Shown piece by piece: positions 36,229 to 46,246 of a stretch of 64,000 nt of DNA. The notes beneath the pieces were generated by a model. The model was not told where the DNA came from, did not search any database, and saw nothing but the letters and a program-made list of their open reading frames with translations. The first letter of the stretch is position 1. Each line of letters opens with the position of its first letter. A program made the translations under genes and the position numbers. The DNA comes from CAIOZA01 sp964464375 (GTDB lineage: Bacteria > Bacteroidota > Ignavibacteria > Kapaibacteriales > UBA2268), in NCBI GenBank assembly GCA_964464375.1, contig CAYXFU010000007.1, positions 53,366 to 117,365 of the forward strand. The letters run 5' to 3'.

Positions 36229-37734
36229 TTACTGAATCAGATTGATTTCAACTCTGCGATTTTTGGAAGGGTCATCCGAGATTTTAGAAGAGTTACCCTT
36301 ACCGGTGACAATCATTTTAGATGAATCAAATCCAAGATTAACCAATACCTTTGCTACTTCTTCGGCTCTTAATCGGGATAAATTTATGTTGTATTCATCT
36401 GTACCCTTGTCATCAGTATAACCTATGATTTCAAGCTTTGTCTTTTGGGGAATAGGAACGAAATCAGTGAGTTTTTTGATTTCGTCTATATTTAATTGAG
36501 ATACTTTAAATCTATCGTAATCAAAAAGAATTGTTCCGAGTAAACTCGTCTGCAATGATTCTTTGGTAAGTGTGATATCATATTTCACAAGTTGAGGAAA
36601 TCTTTGATTTTTTGTGCTGACCGAAACGCCAAATTCCTGATAATCTTTTCTAGTAAAAAAAATAGGAGAGAATGAACCATAAGGAATTACTATGCAGTAT
36701 TCTCCGGTTTCAGGATCACTTTCATAGTAATCAGCTTTGCTTCCATTGTCAGTTGTAACTTTTATATCAACAGAGCCGAAAGACCGGTTTTCTCCATGTA
36801 TATCAGCAAGAATAATTTTTCCAAATACTAGAGAATATCCTAATGGTAATAGTGAATCCGGAATACACACTTCATATATGCCTTCTCTTTTTGCAGTTGT
36901 ATCCCATGAAACGATAAATGCAGTGTCGGCAACAGATGTAAGGCAAATGGAGCTTTCGTCTTCGGGAGTGTTGATGATCTTACCTAAATTAATTGGATCT
37001 GACCAGCTAGTCCATGAATCATCAAGTCTTCGTGTCATATATAAATCTTTTTTCCCAAATCCATTTCGTCCGTTTGAAGAAAAATAAATCGTTTTGTTGT
37101 CATAAGCTAAATAAGGTGAACCATCAATTCCTGTAGTATTCAGCATGCCTAAATTTTTGGGTTCAGAGAAAGTACTAGTATTGCTTTCCCTGAAACTGAC
37201 ATATAAATCCAAACCGCCTTTGCTGTCAATGCCTTCAAGTGCAAAAACTATGATTTGTCTGTCCGCTGACATGCAAGCAAAGTAATTATCAGATTTGTTA
37301 GAAAAATTACTGATTTTAATCTGCTGTGGTTCTGACCAGCCATTGAGAGTTTTGCGTGCAATGCAGAAACCTGGGATTTTACCAAAGCCATAGAATAATC
37401 CATATCCATCTGGTGTAATAGAGAATAAAACATTAGAAGACTTTGAATTTACATTCGAACCAAGATTGATAGGTTCTGTCCATGTACCATCCATATCCTT
37501 TTCGGATTTCCAGATGTCATCAATATCCTTCGTTTTATCCATATTGTCCGGGTGAAGTTTCCTATCAAAGAATAGAGTATTCCCTCTGAAGTTAATCACA
37601 GGCAGAAATGAAGGCTGATAGGAATTGATTGTCTCTGGCAGTCGGGTTTTACAACTCTTTTCGGTTTGAGACTGTAATGAGTAAGTCAGAACTAAAATTA
37701 AGATTGAAAACAAAGATAAATTGAATTTGAACAT
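36229..37734 (-). CDS. PD40-repeat / OmpA-domain envelope protein
   Basis: A 501-residue exported protein. Signal peptide about 1-22; WD40-like (PD40) beta-propeller blades from about 60 to 280, including DGSPYLAYDNKTIYFSSNGRNGFGKKDLY; a carboxypeptidase-like linker domain at about 300-390; and a C-terminal OmpA peptidoglycan-binding domain (ILFDYDRFKV ... IIGYTDDKGTDEYNINLSRLRAEEVAKVL ... SKNRRVEINL). It probably tethers the outer membrane to peptidoglycan. Proteins of this shape often accompany T9SS in FCB bacteria. Single gene. Confidence 0.88.
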   Translation of the reverse strand: MFKFNLSLFSILILVLTYSLQSQTEKSCKTRLPETINSYQPSFLPVINFRGNTLFFDRKLHPDNMDKTKDIDDIWKSEKDMDGTWTEPINLGSNVNSKSSNVLFSITPDGYGLFYGFGKIPGFCIARKTLNGWSEPQQIKISNFSNKSDNYFACMSADRQIIVFALEGIDSKGGLDLYVSFRESNTSTFSEPKNLGMLNTTGIDGSPYLAYDNKTIYFSSNGRNGFGKKDLYMTRRLDDSWTSWSDPINLGKIINTPEDESSICLTSVADTAFIVSWDTTAKREGIYEVCIPDSLLPLGYSLVFGKIILADIHGENRSFGSVDIKVTTDNGSKADYYESDPETGEYCIVIPYGSFSPIFFTRKDYQEFGVSVSTKNQRFPQLVKYDITLTKESLQTSLLGTILFDYDRFKVSQLNIDEIKKLTDFVPIPQKTKLEIIGYTDDKGTDEYNINLSRLRAEEVAKVLVNLGFDSSKMIVTGKGNSSKISDDPSKNRRVEINLIQ

Positions 37735-37795
37735 AAGAATTTTAGTATTAATATAAATATTCCATTGCTTTAAACGGAAAAAAATAAGAAAGCTT

Positions 37796-38422
37796 TTAAT
37801 TATCAGAAAAAAAGTGTGTTAAGGTTTGCTTGATAACTTGCCAATCGAATCCCTGACTCTGAAGAAACATAGCTAATGAAGACTTCTGTTTTTCAATTGG
37901 TTTGTGCCTGACCGACCTCATCTTCTTCTCGGCAGCTTGATAAGCTAGTGATAGTTTGTCTTCTTCCGGAAAGTATTCATCGATTGATTCATGGATGATA
38001 TTCTTAGGAACGCCACGTTTATACAATTCTTGAATAATTCTCTGCTTTCCTGATGGCTTTTTTTTGATATACATCGGAATAAAATCTCGAGCAAATCTGA
38101 TGTCATCCAATAGATTGAAATCTTTGAGAAAACCGATTGCTATATCGATTTCTTTAGGATTGAACTCTTTCAACTTTAACTTTTCAATTGTCTGCTTGAT
38201 AGTTCTAGGCTTATAGGATGCATAGTTATATGCAGTCTGTTTTGCATCAATAATTCGCTGTTCAGTATTAAGCAGGGTAAAAACTTCTTCAGTTAAAGGT
38301 TGATTCTTCAATATACTGTATTTCAGAATCAGATCAGTTGTGAAATCATAAAAATCCCCGGTGTCGAGGATTACTCTGCACCGGGGTTTATATTTAAGCT
38401 TTATTATTGAAACAACTATCAA
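37796..38422 (-). CDS. recX: RecX regulatory protein
   Basis: A 208-residue helical protein with the RecX tandem-repeat pattern: DAKQTAYNYASYKPRTIKQT, then FLKDFNLLDDIRFARDFIP and GKQRIIQELYKRGVPKNII. RecX binds RecA filaments and limits recombinase activity. The only plausible start is TTG at 38422, 13 bp after the recA stop, without a good Shine-Dalgarno, so low translation or coupling to recA is likely. A terminator-like hairpin lies inside its first codons (38349-38386). Confidence 0.85.
   Translation of the reverse strand: MIVVSIIKLKYKPRCRVILDTGDFYDFTTDLILKYSILKNQPLTEEVFTLLNTEQRIIDAKQTAYNYASYKPRTIKQTIEKLKLKEFNPKEIDIAIGFLKDFNLLDDIRFARDFIPMYIKKKPSGKQRIIQELYKRGVPKNIIHESIDEYFPEEDKLSLAYQAAEKKMRSVRHKPIEKQKSSLAMFLQSQGFDWQVIKQTLTHFFSDN
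38349..38386 (-). terminator. terminator-like hairpin within the recX N-terminal codons
   Basis: On the minus strand the transcript folds CCCCGGTG (38386-38379) with CACCGGGG (38363-38356), an 8-bp GC-rich perfect stem, followed directly by ATTTTTAT. It is located 50 bp downstream of the recA stop but inside the recX frame. A recA transcript may end here with partial readthrough into recX. Inferred from structure only. Confidence 0.65.
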
Positions 38423-38435
38423 TTTATCTTAATGA

Positions 38436-39491
38436 TTAAAGAACAACTTCTGCTTCTGGTTTTTTAAGATTTGATTTTAGGGTTTCAATGACCTTTTCCT
38501 CAAGTTGCTTGAGAAGAGCTGGTGAATCTACCAGAATCTTGCGCAATCCTTCTCTGCCCTGAACACGTTCGCCATTGAATGCATACCATGATCCACTCTT
38601 TACAACGATACCGAATTCTGAACCAACATCAATCAAATCACCAATTTTTGAAATTCCTTCGTTATACATGATATCGAATTCAACTTCCTTAAATGGTGGT
38701 GCAACCTTGTTCTTTACAACTTTTACTTTTACGCGGTTACCAACTATATCCTGACCTTCCTTAATTACTTCTTTGCGGCGAATGTCTAAACGAACGGATG
38801 CATAGAATTTAAGGGCATTACCACCTGTGGTTGTTTCAGGATTACCATAAACTACTCCAATTTTGGAACGTAGCTGGTTTGTGAATATAACACATGTATT
38901 GGATTTACCTATAGCAGCGTTAAGTTTACGCATTGCCTGTGACATTAAACGTGCATGTGAACCCATCTGAGCATCACCCATATCTCCTTCGATTTCGACA
39001 CGAGGTGTAAGAGCTGCTACAGAGTCAATAATGATAACGTCAATTGCACTGCTTCTTACAAGTGATTCTACAATTTCAAGAGCCTGCTCGCCGAATTCCG
39101 GTTGGGAAAGTAGCAGGTTGTTGAGATCTACACCAAGCCTTTGAGCATAGTTAATATCTAGTGCATGTTCGGTATCGATAAATGCAGCAAGTCCGCCATT
39201 TTTCTGAGCTTCAGCCATAACATGAAGACAGACTGTTGTTTTACCGGAAGATTCCGGACCGAATATTTCAGTAATTCTGCCACATGGTAAACCTCCGACT
39301 CCAATAGCAGCGTCTAATGAAATACAACCGGTTGATATCGCATCAATAGCCACCACACTCGAATCGTTGAGCCTCATAATTGAACCTTTGCCATGCTGTT
39401 TTTCGATCTGTTCAATTGCTATTTTTAAAGCTTTGAGTTTTTCTTCTGATACAGTTTGTTTTACCTGTTCAATTTTCTGTTCTTTTGCCAT
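38436..39491 (-). CDS. recA: recombinase RecA
   Basis: A 351-residue RecA. Walker A GPESSGKTT (78-86), ALDINYAQRLGVDL, VIIIDSVAALTPRVEIEGDMGD (Walker B and loop 1 region), FTNQLRSKIGV and the GNALKFYASVRLDIRR block are all intact. It forms the strand-exchange filament in homologous recombination and induces the SOS response. No recognisable LexA-type operator was found in the 80 bp upstream. recX follows immediately. Confidence 0.97.
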   Translation of the reverse strand: MAKEQKIEQVKQTVSEEKLKALKIAIEQIEKQHGKGSIMRLNDSSVVAIDAISTGCISLDAAIGVGGLPCGRITEIFGPESSGKTTVCLHVMAEAQKNGGLAAFIDTEHALDINYAQRLGVDLNNLLLSQPEFGEQALEIVESLVRSSAIDVIIIDSVAALTPRVEIEGDMGDAQMGSHARLMSQAMRKLNAAIGKSNTCVIFTNQLRSKIGVVYGNPETTTGGNALKFYASVRLDIRRKEVIKEGQDIVGNRVKVKVVKNKVAPPFKEVEFDIMYNEGISKIGDLIDVGSEFGIVVKSGSWYAFNGERVQGREGLRKILVDSPALLKQLEEKVIETLKSNLKKPEAEVVL

Positions 39492-39575
39492 TTTTTTTAT
39501 TTTTATTTAATTCAACAAATTTTATTTAAATATATAATAACAAATTACTAATTTCAAAACTTTGTTTTTCAACAA

Positions 39576-42500
39576 TTATCTTAAAATATTAACCTTCGCC
39601 GTAATAATTTCCCCATTAAATTTCATTACAAGCAAATACATTCCATTTGATAACGATCCCGGGATCAATTGTAGATCAGTTGAATCAAATGCTATTGAAC
39701 CATTGTATATATCCGCAACTTTATTACCTAATAAATCAATCATTATCAATTCAACGTTTATTCCGGCAGGCAGATTAATCCTGATTTGTGCTGACTCACT
39801 TATAACGTTTGGATCAATGCTTAATATATCTGATTCATTTCCATTGTCATCATTTATTCCGTTTGCCGGATTTGGATGATTTGGACAGAAGCTCCAGCTA
39901 AGTATCTGATGATTTTCTACTGCACAGCCAGTTGCTGATGTAAAACCAACATACGCACGATAGCCTCGGTCAAGTGTTAATAGTTTTTTGAAATCTATTT
40001 GATTGTCGATTTTCAACACTAGCTTTGTAGGATTTGGCAAAGTATCAAGATAAACTAAAAATGTTTTATCTTCTAAAAATTCTATTTTTGCGTAGTAAAT
40101 TGTACCATCTGATTTAATAGGAATTATGTCTCTATTTATTCCTTTTGACACTCCGGGTAAATGCTTGGATGTATTCTCTAAAGTGCCATTGCAATTGACA
40201 GCAACATGATTACCGTTTGGATCATAATAATTCTCAATTTGAGTCGAATCATTTGAAAATGTATCGAACTCAACAGCAAGACTATTTCTTATTCCTTCAT
40301 AACCTATTCCGCCCCCGATATAACCTATTGCATTTGGCGAAGCATTTTGAACAACAAATGCTATTCCATCAGCTCCGGGAAGAGATCCGTCAACGCATTG
40401 GAAGTTTTCACCCTTTGTAAATCTGAAAGCGAATTCAGTTGTGAATCCATCAAGAACAGGAACTGTTGTATTGTACCAAACAGAACCAATCTGATTCCTA
40501 ACATTTTCTGTCATTCTCAAGTATTTATCAACCTTTCGGGCTTGTCCATTGAAAATCAGTTTTGATGCATCACTGAAATCTGCAAATGTGAATTCAGTTT
40601 CGTCGCAAGCAGATGAACTGATTTCAATAATTGCAATTTCCACAGGTCCGCAAGGAGTGTCGAGATACAGAGTATCTCTCTTTACTTTATTATCTTTATG
40701 AGTGTATGATATCGATAATTGTTTCTCCTGTCCGGGATTTATATCAAATGGGGTATTACTGATTGTTCCTGCAGACTGATTCTTTAACCTCGCAATTACG
40801 GCACTCTTTGTAAATTTCCCATAATTATGAATATCAACATTTATAGTTTGATCACTGAATAAGTTATATTTTAATACCGGGACTGAATCTGATCCGCTTA
40901 AACCTTTCAATGCCAGGGTCAGACCTGGTATTTCAACTAATTTTGTTATGATTTTATTACTGCTGTCAGTCACTTCAATCTGACACTTACCATCAAATCT
41001 GTTTGAAATTAGATTGATATAGATTATTGTTGAGTCCCCGTCAAAATAGATGCTCGACCATGATTTGCAGTTGATTAAAGAATCTTTATTGGAATCTATT
41101 AATTTGATATTACTGGTTGATAGATAAGCTGTTACTTTAAAGCAGGAATCAACTGTTGTGATCCTAGGTGGATCCTTGGTAATTTGCTTAAATCCCATTC
41201 CGCCGATATATCCGTATGAGTTTGCTCTTCCATAACCATAAATATAAACACCAATCTGATCTTCACATTCAATGTCGTGCACTCCATCGGTTACCTTCAA
41301 ATGAGCATAAAAATATCCACTGTTCTGGATCTGATAAAAATTTGAAACAGGGACATAAACTCCATCTAACTTAACAGTATGTCTTGATCCTTCCGGTGCT
41401 ATGATAGTTATATACTGCTCAATATAGACTTTGCTGTATGTGAAATTAAATTCATCATACTCCCAAGCCTGAATGTTAATTACCTTGCACTTCTTGATAA
41501 ATTGTTCCTTAGGAGGAATCAGCATCATAAACGGATCACCCAATGCGAATTGACCTGAAGAATCCGAAGCAGTATATTTGAATATCGAGGCTAGTATTGG
41601 TTTGTTTGCAGAAATTTCCTTTGTAGAATTCATTGGTGCCTCATAGAATTCTCCTTTATTGAGAGTGCGTACAATTGATCCATTTACTGTTAAAGCAGTA
41701 CTGTCATTTGCCGCTAAGATTCTATATAATGAACCCTTCTTTGAATTAAAATCATTGCTTTCTTGCGGTGCTACAAGAAATGCATTGAGACCCCATGTAG
41801 ATACAGGTGGAAGCTGTTCTATCAGGCAGTCACGTGATGAGTTACTTCCTGTTCTTGTAACAGGAATTTTTGATCTCTGCTGCCCGCTGAAAACAGCAAT
41901 AGGTTTGTCGGACTGAATATAGCTACCTGTCATATCCGGTGTCATTGGTGATGAATTTAGGAAAGATTGAACAAGATAAACTTCACCTTTGTTAAGCACT
42001 AATTTACGAGTGCCTACCGGATAAGAATAAGATATAGCTTTTGTTGTGATATCAATAGATGTATTGTCTTGAGTTGCTACAATAGCGAACTGTGATGGAG
42101 TCCATGATTGATTGAGAGCTGAAGTTGCATCTGCATTATAAGCCATTACATAATAAGATTGACCAAGAACATCTGCAGGCAACACAAGAAACGCATCACT
42201 CGTGGTTACTGCCTGGCTGTGTGCGTAAACAGTTACCTCCTGATCAGTTGTTACATGAAACGACTGAAATGCTTTTTTATCTGATTGAAATTGTGAAAAA
42301 ATGCCACTATCATTGAATCCTACTAACTCAAAATCAAAAAAGCTCACTTTGAATACAAACATTTGAGCCGGATTAGAGATATTGAAATTCTGATTATGTT
42401 CAACACCAAATTTATCAAAATAGACTATCTTGCCGGAGGTTATCTTTTCACTATTAATAAAAATATAGAGTGAATCTCCCAATTGGAGCTCAGGAACATC

Positions 42501-42647
42501 AGAGTATCTGTTATTATGATAATTGGGTAAGTATGTTATCCAAAAATCTTTTCCTTTACTGTCCAATTCATCAGCAAAGAGATTCTGTTCACAGAACAGA
42601 AAAAAAATGAAAAGCGAAACTAATCGAATCAAAGAATTTACTCTCAT
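39576..42647 (-). CDS. giant secreted protein: IgGFc-binding-like domain, L-type lectin domain, T9SS domain
   Basis: A 1023-residue exported protein. Signal peptide about 1-25. An IgGFc-binding-protein N-terminal-like domain covers about 30-500 (GKDFWITYLPNY, SDKPIAVFSGQQRSKIP, RDCLIEQLPPVSTWGLNAF). A linker with Ig-like folds follows, then a bacterial L-type lectin domain at about 690-935 (SLPGADGIAFVVQNAS, SLAVEFDTFSND, DPNGNHVAV, YVGFTSATGCA). A T9SS sorting domain ends the protein (LLGNKVAD, LSNGMYLLVMKFNG). Likely a cell-surface adhesin. Its lectin module is closely related to that of the next gene upstream. Confidence 0.85.
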   Translation of the reverse strand: MRVNSLIRLVSLFIFFLFCEQNLFADELDSKGKDFWITYLPNYHNNRYSDVPELQLGDSLYIFINSEKITSGKIVYFDKFGVEHNQNFNISNPAQMFVFKVSFFDFELVGFNDSGIFSQFQSDKKAFQSFHVTTDQEVTVYAHSQAVTTSDAFLVLPADVLGQSYYVMAYNADATSALNQSWTPSQFAIVATQDNTSIDITTKAISYSYPVGTRKLVLNKGEVYLVQSFLNSSPMTPDMTGSYIQSDKPIAVFSGQQRSKIPVTRTGSNSSRDCLIEQLPPVSTWGLNAFLVAPQESNDFNSKKGSLYRILAANDSTALTVNGSIVRTLNKGEFYEAPMNSTKEISANKPILASIFKYTASDSSGQFALGDPFMMLIPPKEQFIKKCKVINIQAWEYDEFNFTYSKVYIEQYITIIAPEGSRHTVKLDGVYVPVSNFYQIQNSGYFYAHLKVTDGVHDIECEDQIGVYIYGYGRANSYGYIGGMGFKQITKDPPRITTVDSCFKVTAYLSTSNIKLIDSNKDSLINCKSWSSIYFDGDSTIIYINLISNRFDGKCQIEVTDSSNKIITKLVEIPGLTLALKGLSGSDSVPVLKYNLFSDQTINVDIHNYGKFTKSAVIARLKNQSAGTISNTPFDINPGQEKQLSISYTHKDNKVKRDTLYLDTPCGPVEIAIIEISSSACDETEFTFADFSDASKLIFNGQARKVDKYLRMTENVRNQIGSVWYNTTVPVLDGFTTEFAFRFTKGENFQCVDGSLPGADGIAFVVQNASPNAIGYIGGGIGYEGIRNSLAVEFDTFSNDSTQIENYYDPNGNHVAVNCNGTLENTSKHLPGVSKGINRDIIPIKSDGTIYYAKIEFLEDKTFLVYLDTLPNPTKLVLKIDNQIDFKKLLTLDRGYRAYVGFTSATGCAVENHQILSWSFCPNHPNPANGINDDNGNESDILSIDPNVISESAQIRINLPAGINVELIMIDLLGNKVADIYNGSIAFDSTDLQLIPGSLSNGMYLLVMKFNGEIITAKVNILR

Positions 42648-42693
42648 GACTTTGCTTTCAGAAATTGTAAACTAAATTTTTATTTAATTCAAA

Positions 42694-45600
42694 TTATTTC
42701 AAAATTATCAATTTATCCAATATGATTTTATCACCGGTATCAATTGCGACTAAATAAAAACCGTTAGATAAATTACGAATATCAAATTTATTATTTAAGA
42801 CTGATTCCAAATTAAATGATTTTATGACATGTGATGACATGCAATCATAAATCCTGATTGATTTTACAAATGGAAGCTGTTCATTGCTTATAGAAAAATA
42901 ATTTTCTGCTGGATTAGGATATAAAGTTGAAGTAGCTAATGAAATATTATCATCCTCAACATCAGTCGCTGGCTCTGTACTTTCCAGACATATCTCCCAG
43001 CTAAGAATCTCATGCGTTTGAGTTGCACATCCCGTTGCAGATGTAAAGCCAAGAACAGCTTTAGTCCCGCCAATAAGAGATACATACTTAGAAATATCAA
43101 AATTCTCAATATAGATGACTCTGTTTGTAAGAGTTTTGTTTGTGTCCAGATAAACAGTGAGAGTCTTGTTCGCAGTACTATAATCAATCTGTGAATAATA
43201 GATTGTTTTGTCCGATCGTATAGGAAATATCGCAGAATTCATCGCAATATTAGCACTCTTAGTGTGCTTTGGACTATTGGCTGCAGATCCAAGAGATTGC
43301 ACAGCAACATGATTACCGTTAGGATCGAAGTAATTTTCTATCTGAGTAGAATCATTAGAGAAAGTGTCATATTCAATAGCTAAAGAGTTAGGAATATTCT
43401 CATAACCCAAACCGCCACCCGGGAATCCAATGGAACTAACTCCGGCATTCTGGATGAGGAAAGCGATGCCGTCAGCACCCGGAAGAGAGCCATCCTGGCA
43501 GTTATAGTTTTGTCCATCGGAAAATCTGAAAGCGAATTTTGTAGTAAATCCCTTATCAATTGGTATCAAACCATCGAACCATGCTGCCCCGGAAATATTT
43601 TGCCTGTTATCTGTAAGTTTGATAGTAGAATCAGCCTTGCGGGCAATGCCCGTATATTTAATTAATTTTGAATTTAGAAAGTTTGTATATGAAAACGGTT
43701 TATTTAAGCAAGGCTCTGTAACGCCAAACTTCATAATGAAACCGTCCCAATCGCCTGCCAGCTTCGGCTGAAACGCATTCAGCACAGGGAAGTCAGAAGA
43801 CTTAGTAATACCCGCAACATACAGACAACCGGAATTATCTACACAAACATCTTCAGCAATATCGTCATCTTTACCACCAATATAAGTTGACCAAAGCAGA
43901 TTGCAATCTGAATCTAGAATCACTACCATTGCGTCATTTATGCCTTTGAATGCTTTTTGAAATGCGTTTGGTGTTGTTACAATATTATTACTTTGTGTAC
44001 GAAAACAATATACAACATTATCCTTATCATCTGTTCTTATTGCACCACCTTGATCATATAACGTATTCAATAGTCCTTCTTCTTTCGATCCACCAAGATA
44101 AGTATTCCAAATTATATTTCCATATTTGTCAAATTTAACTATAAATCCATCTGCACCACCTCCAGAACTCTTCTGGAATCCTAGTGGTGTGATGGGAAGA
44201 TCTATACTACCGGTTATACCACTCATTATTACATTATCTTTAGTATCAACTGTCACATTCGATCCATAATCATCTTTTTTACCTCCAAAATATGTTGACC
44301 ATATCGGAATACCTATCGAATCCATTTTTACAAGGAATGCATCCATTGTCCCGTTATATTTCTTTTGATAAGCATTTCCAATTACTGGATAATCATCACT
44401 ATCAGTATATCCTGAAATGAAAATATTATTTTCGCTATCTACAACAACACCCTCTGCATATTCATTATTTTTAGCACCCCAATGGCTTGAATAAAGTATC
44501 TTGTTGGATTTACTAAATTTTACAATTACAGCATCATATGTACCGGATTGAAATTTATTATAAGCATTTGTCGTGACTGGAAATTTCGAACTGGTAGTTC
44601 TACCAATCATCCATACATCATCATTTTTATCAACAACACCATCATCAAATCCTTCAAATTCTTCACCACCAACAAAAGTAGCATAGATCATTTTGCCATC
44701 TTCAGTTAATTTGACAAACCCACAATCAGCAGTACCACCAGCGTAATTTGTTTGAAAAGCATTTGTTGTAACCGGAAAATTGCCAGATCTTATGTCACCA
44801 CCTGCAACTATTTCATTTGTACTACATATATCCAAAAAGAAAAGTAAATCCATATTTGATCCACCAACATATGTTGTCCAAATCATAGCACCCTTATCAG
44901 TGAATTTTGTAATAAAGAAATCGCTATTTCCCTTATTATTTCTTTGAAAAACACCTGCCGTTGTAGGAAGATTTGTACTGTAAGAACATCCACCAACTAC
45001 AACGTCATTCTTTTTGTCAATTCTAATAGACCTAACCCAATCGATTCCACTCCCACCGAAATAAGTTGACCACTCAATATTTTCTGAAATATTTATTTCA
45101 GGATCAATTATCAATGTACTATTCTTGTCGTATTTACCTATATCAAAGCTTAGAATTCCACCTGAAAGTTTGTACTTAGAATCAATTATTTGTTTGTGTT
45201 CATCATAAGTTAAAGGATTGCGATTTTGTATCATTTTCAATGGAGTTTCAATGATAAATTCATTTTTTGCATTAATTAACAAATTAGTAAACCCTACTGT
45301 TCGCAATTTAATTAATGATGGATCTGATAGTGGTTTACAAATGAAATCATATTTAATCCCATCGTTAGTCAGATGGAATTTTAGATCTATATTCGGGTAT
45401 ATGTTTTCTAATGAAATTGACTTGAAATGATTTATTTCGCAATTTCCTGACGAATTACCATTTTTATAAAAATTAATATATGAATCAAATTTTTCCGATT
45501 TTTGAATTCTGATGTTTTCAATTGCATCAACAAATTCGATGTCTGTTCTATATGACGATGTAGTCAATTCAGAATTATGATTCAGTGTAAATGAGCTAGT

Positions 45601-45798
45601 AAGAGCATTTTGAACAATTATTAATTTGTCAGGACAAATATAGTAGGATGTTAAACCCTGATTATAGTAGAATAGAACATTATCATTCTGATTGCATATT
45701 ATCTGTCCTTTATTCTCGATAAAGCCAATTTGTGAGCTTAAAAGAATATTAGAACTACAAAGTAAGATGAGAATTAATAAATAAAATTGCTTTTTCAT
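42694..45798 (-). CDS. giant secreted protein: SBBP beta-propeller repeats, L-type lectin domain, T9SS domain
   Basis: A 1034-residue exported protein. After the signal peptide comes an N-terminal domain beginning IGFIENKGQ (about 25-230), usual in SBBP-repeat proteins. About eight SBBP repeats follow (about 240-680), each with a W-S/T-T-Y-x-G-G core and a NAFQK/AYQK element. The lectin domain (about 700-935) shares SLPGADGIAFLIQNAG and DPNGNHVAV with the neighbouring giant gene. A T9SS sorting domain (LYPNPAENYFSIS ... LSNGFYLVAI) closes it. It probably acts at the surface in carbohydrate binding. Separate from the downstream gene by 46 bp. Confidence 0.87.
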   Translation of the reverse strand: MKKQFYLLILILLCSSNILLSSQIGFIENKGQIICNQNDNVLFYYNQGLTSYYICPDKLIIVQNALTSSFTLNHNSELTTSSYRTDIEFVDAIENIRIQKSEKFDSYINFYKNGNSSGNCEINHFKSISLENIYPNIDLKFHLTNDGIKYDFICKPLSDPSLIKLRTVGFTNLLINAKNEFIIETPLKMIQNRNPLTYDEHKQIIDSKYKLSGGILSFDIGKYDKNSTLIIDPEINISENIEWSTYFGGSGIDWVRSIRIDKKNDVVVGGCSYSTNLPTTAGVFQRNNKGNSDFFITKFTDKGAMIWTTYVGGSNMDLLFFLDICSTNEIVAGGDIRSGNFPVTTNAFQTNYAGGTADCGFVKLTEDGKMIYATFVGGEEFEGFDDGVVDKNDDVWMIGRTTSSKFPVTTNAYNKFQSGTYDAVIVKFSKSNKILYSSHWGAKNNEYAEGVVVDSENNIFISGYTDSDDYPVIGNAYQKKYNGTMDAFLVKMDSIGIPIWSTYFGGKKDDYGSNVTVDTKDNVIMSGITGSIDLPITPLGFQKSSGGGADGFIVKFDKYGNIIWNTYLGGSKEEGLLNTLYDQGGAIRTDDKDNVVYCFRTQSNNIVTTPNAFQKAFKGINDAMVVILDSDCNLLWSTYIGGKDDDIAEDVCVDNSGCLYVAGITKSSDFPVLNAFQPKLAGDWDGFIMKFGVTEPCLNKPFSYTNFLNSKLIKYTGIARKADSTIKLTDNRQNISGAAWFDGLIPIDKGFTTKFAFRFSDGQNYNCQDGSLPGADGIAFLIQNAGVSSIGFPGGGLGYENIPNSLAIEYDTFSNDSTQIENYFDPNGNHVAVQSLGSAANSPKHTKSANIAMNSAIFPIRSDKTIYYSQIDYSTANKTLTVYLDTNKTLTNRVIYIENFDISKYVSLIGGTKAVLGFTSATGCATQTHEILSWEICLESTEPATDVEDDNISLATSTLYPNPAENYFSISNEQLPFVKSIRIYDCMSSHVIKSFNLESVLNNKFDIRNLSNGFYLVAIDTGDKIILDKLIILK

Positions 45799-45937
45799 AA
45801 TGTGCTTTCAAATATGTTATATAAGAATATTTATTCATTTTCGTAATACATTTTTATTAGATGCGTCAAAATAATAATTATATAACACAAATAATAATAA
45901 AAAAGTTACAATTTTTGAAAAAATAATTGGAGAAAAA

Positions 45938-46246
45938 ATGATAAGTGGCAAAGATGTATCTGAAATTATATATGAAGCGATAGATGAATTAAATGAAGAA
46001 ATTTCAGGCAGTAAGAAAATTGCTAAAGAATCGGATACAGTTTTGTTTGGTCGTGATAGCTTATTAGATTCCTTGGGATTAGTCAACCTTATCATTACTG
46101 TAGAAGGTCTAATCACAGATAAATTAAACTTAAATATAACCATTGTTAATGAGAAGGCTATGTCGCAGAAGAATAGTCCATTCAAATCAGTTCAAACATT
46201 AAGTGATTACATTTTAACCTTGATCGAAAGCGAATCCAATGGATAA
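45938..46246 (+). CDS. acyl/peptidyl carrier protein
   Basis: A 102-residue carrier protein. The phosphopantetheine attachment Ser45 sits in DSLLDSLGLVNLI, with helix 2 continuing EGLITDKLNLNIT, as in ACPs and stand-alone carrier domains. Strong GGAG about 6 nt before the ATG. It is the first gene of a six-gene run and overlaps the following reductase gene by 8 bp. The partner genes indicate a dedicated pathway rather than fatty acid synthesis. Confidence 0.85.
   Translation: MISGKDVSEIIYEAIDELNEEISGSKKIAKESDTVLFGRDSLLDSLGLVNLIITVEGLITDKLNLNITIVNEKAMSQKNSPFKSVQTLSDYILTLIESESNG

Noticed and set aside
42694..45798. SBBP coding repeats considered as a CRISPR or tandem DNA repeat.
   Set aside because: The periodicity is at protein level with diverged codons; no identical spaced direct repeats are present.
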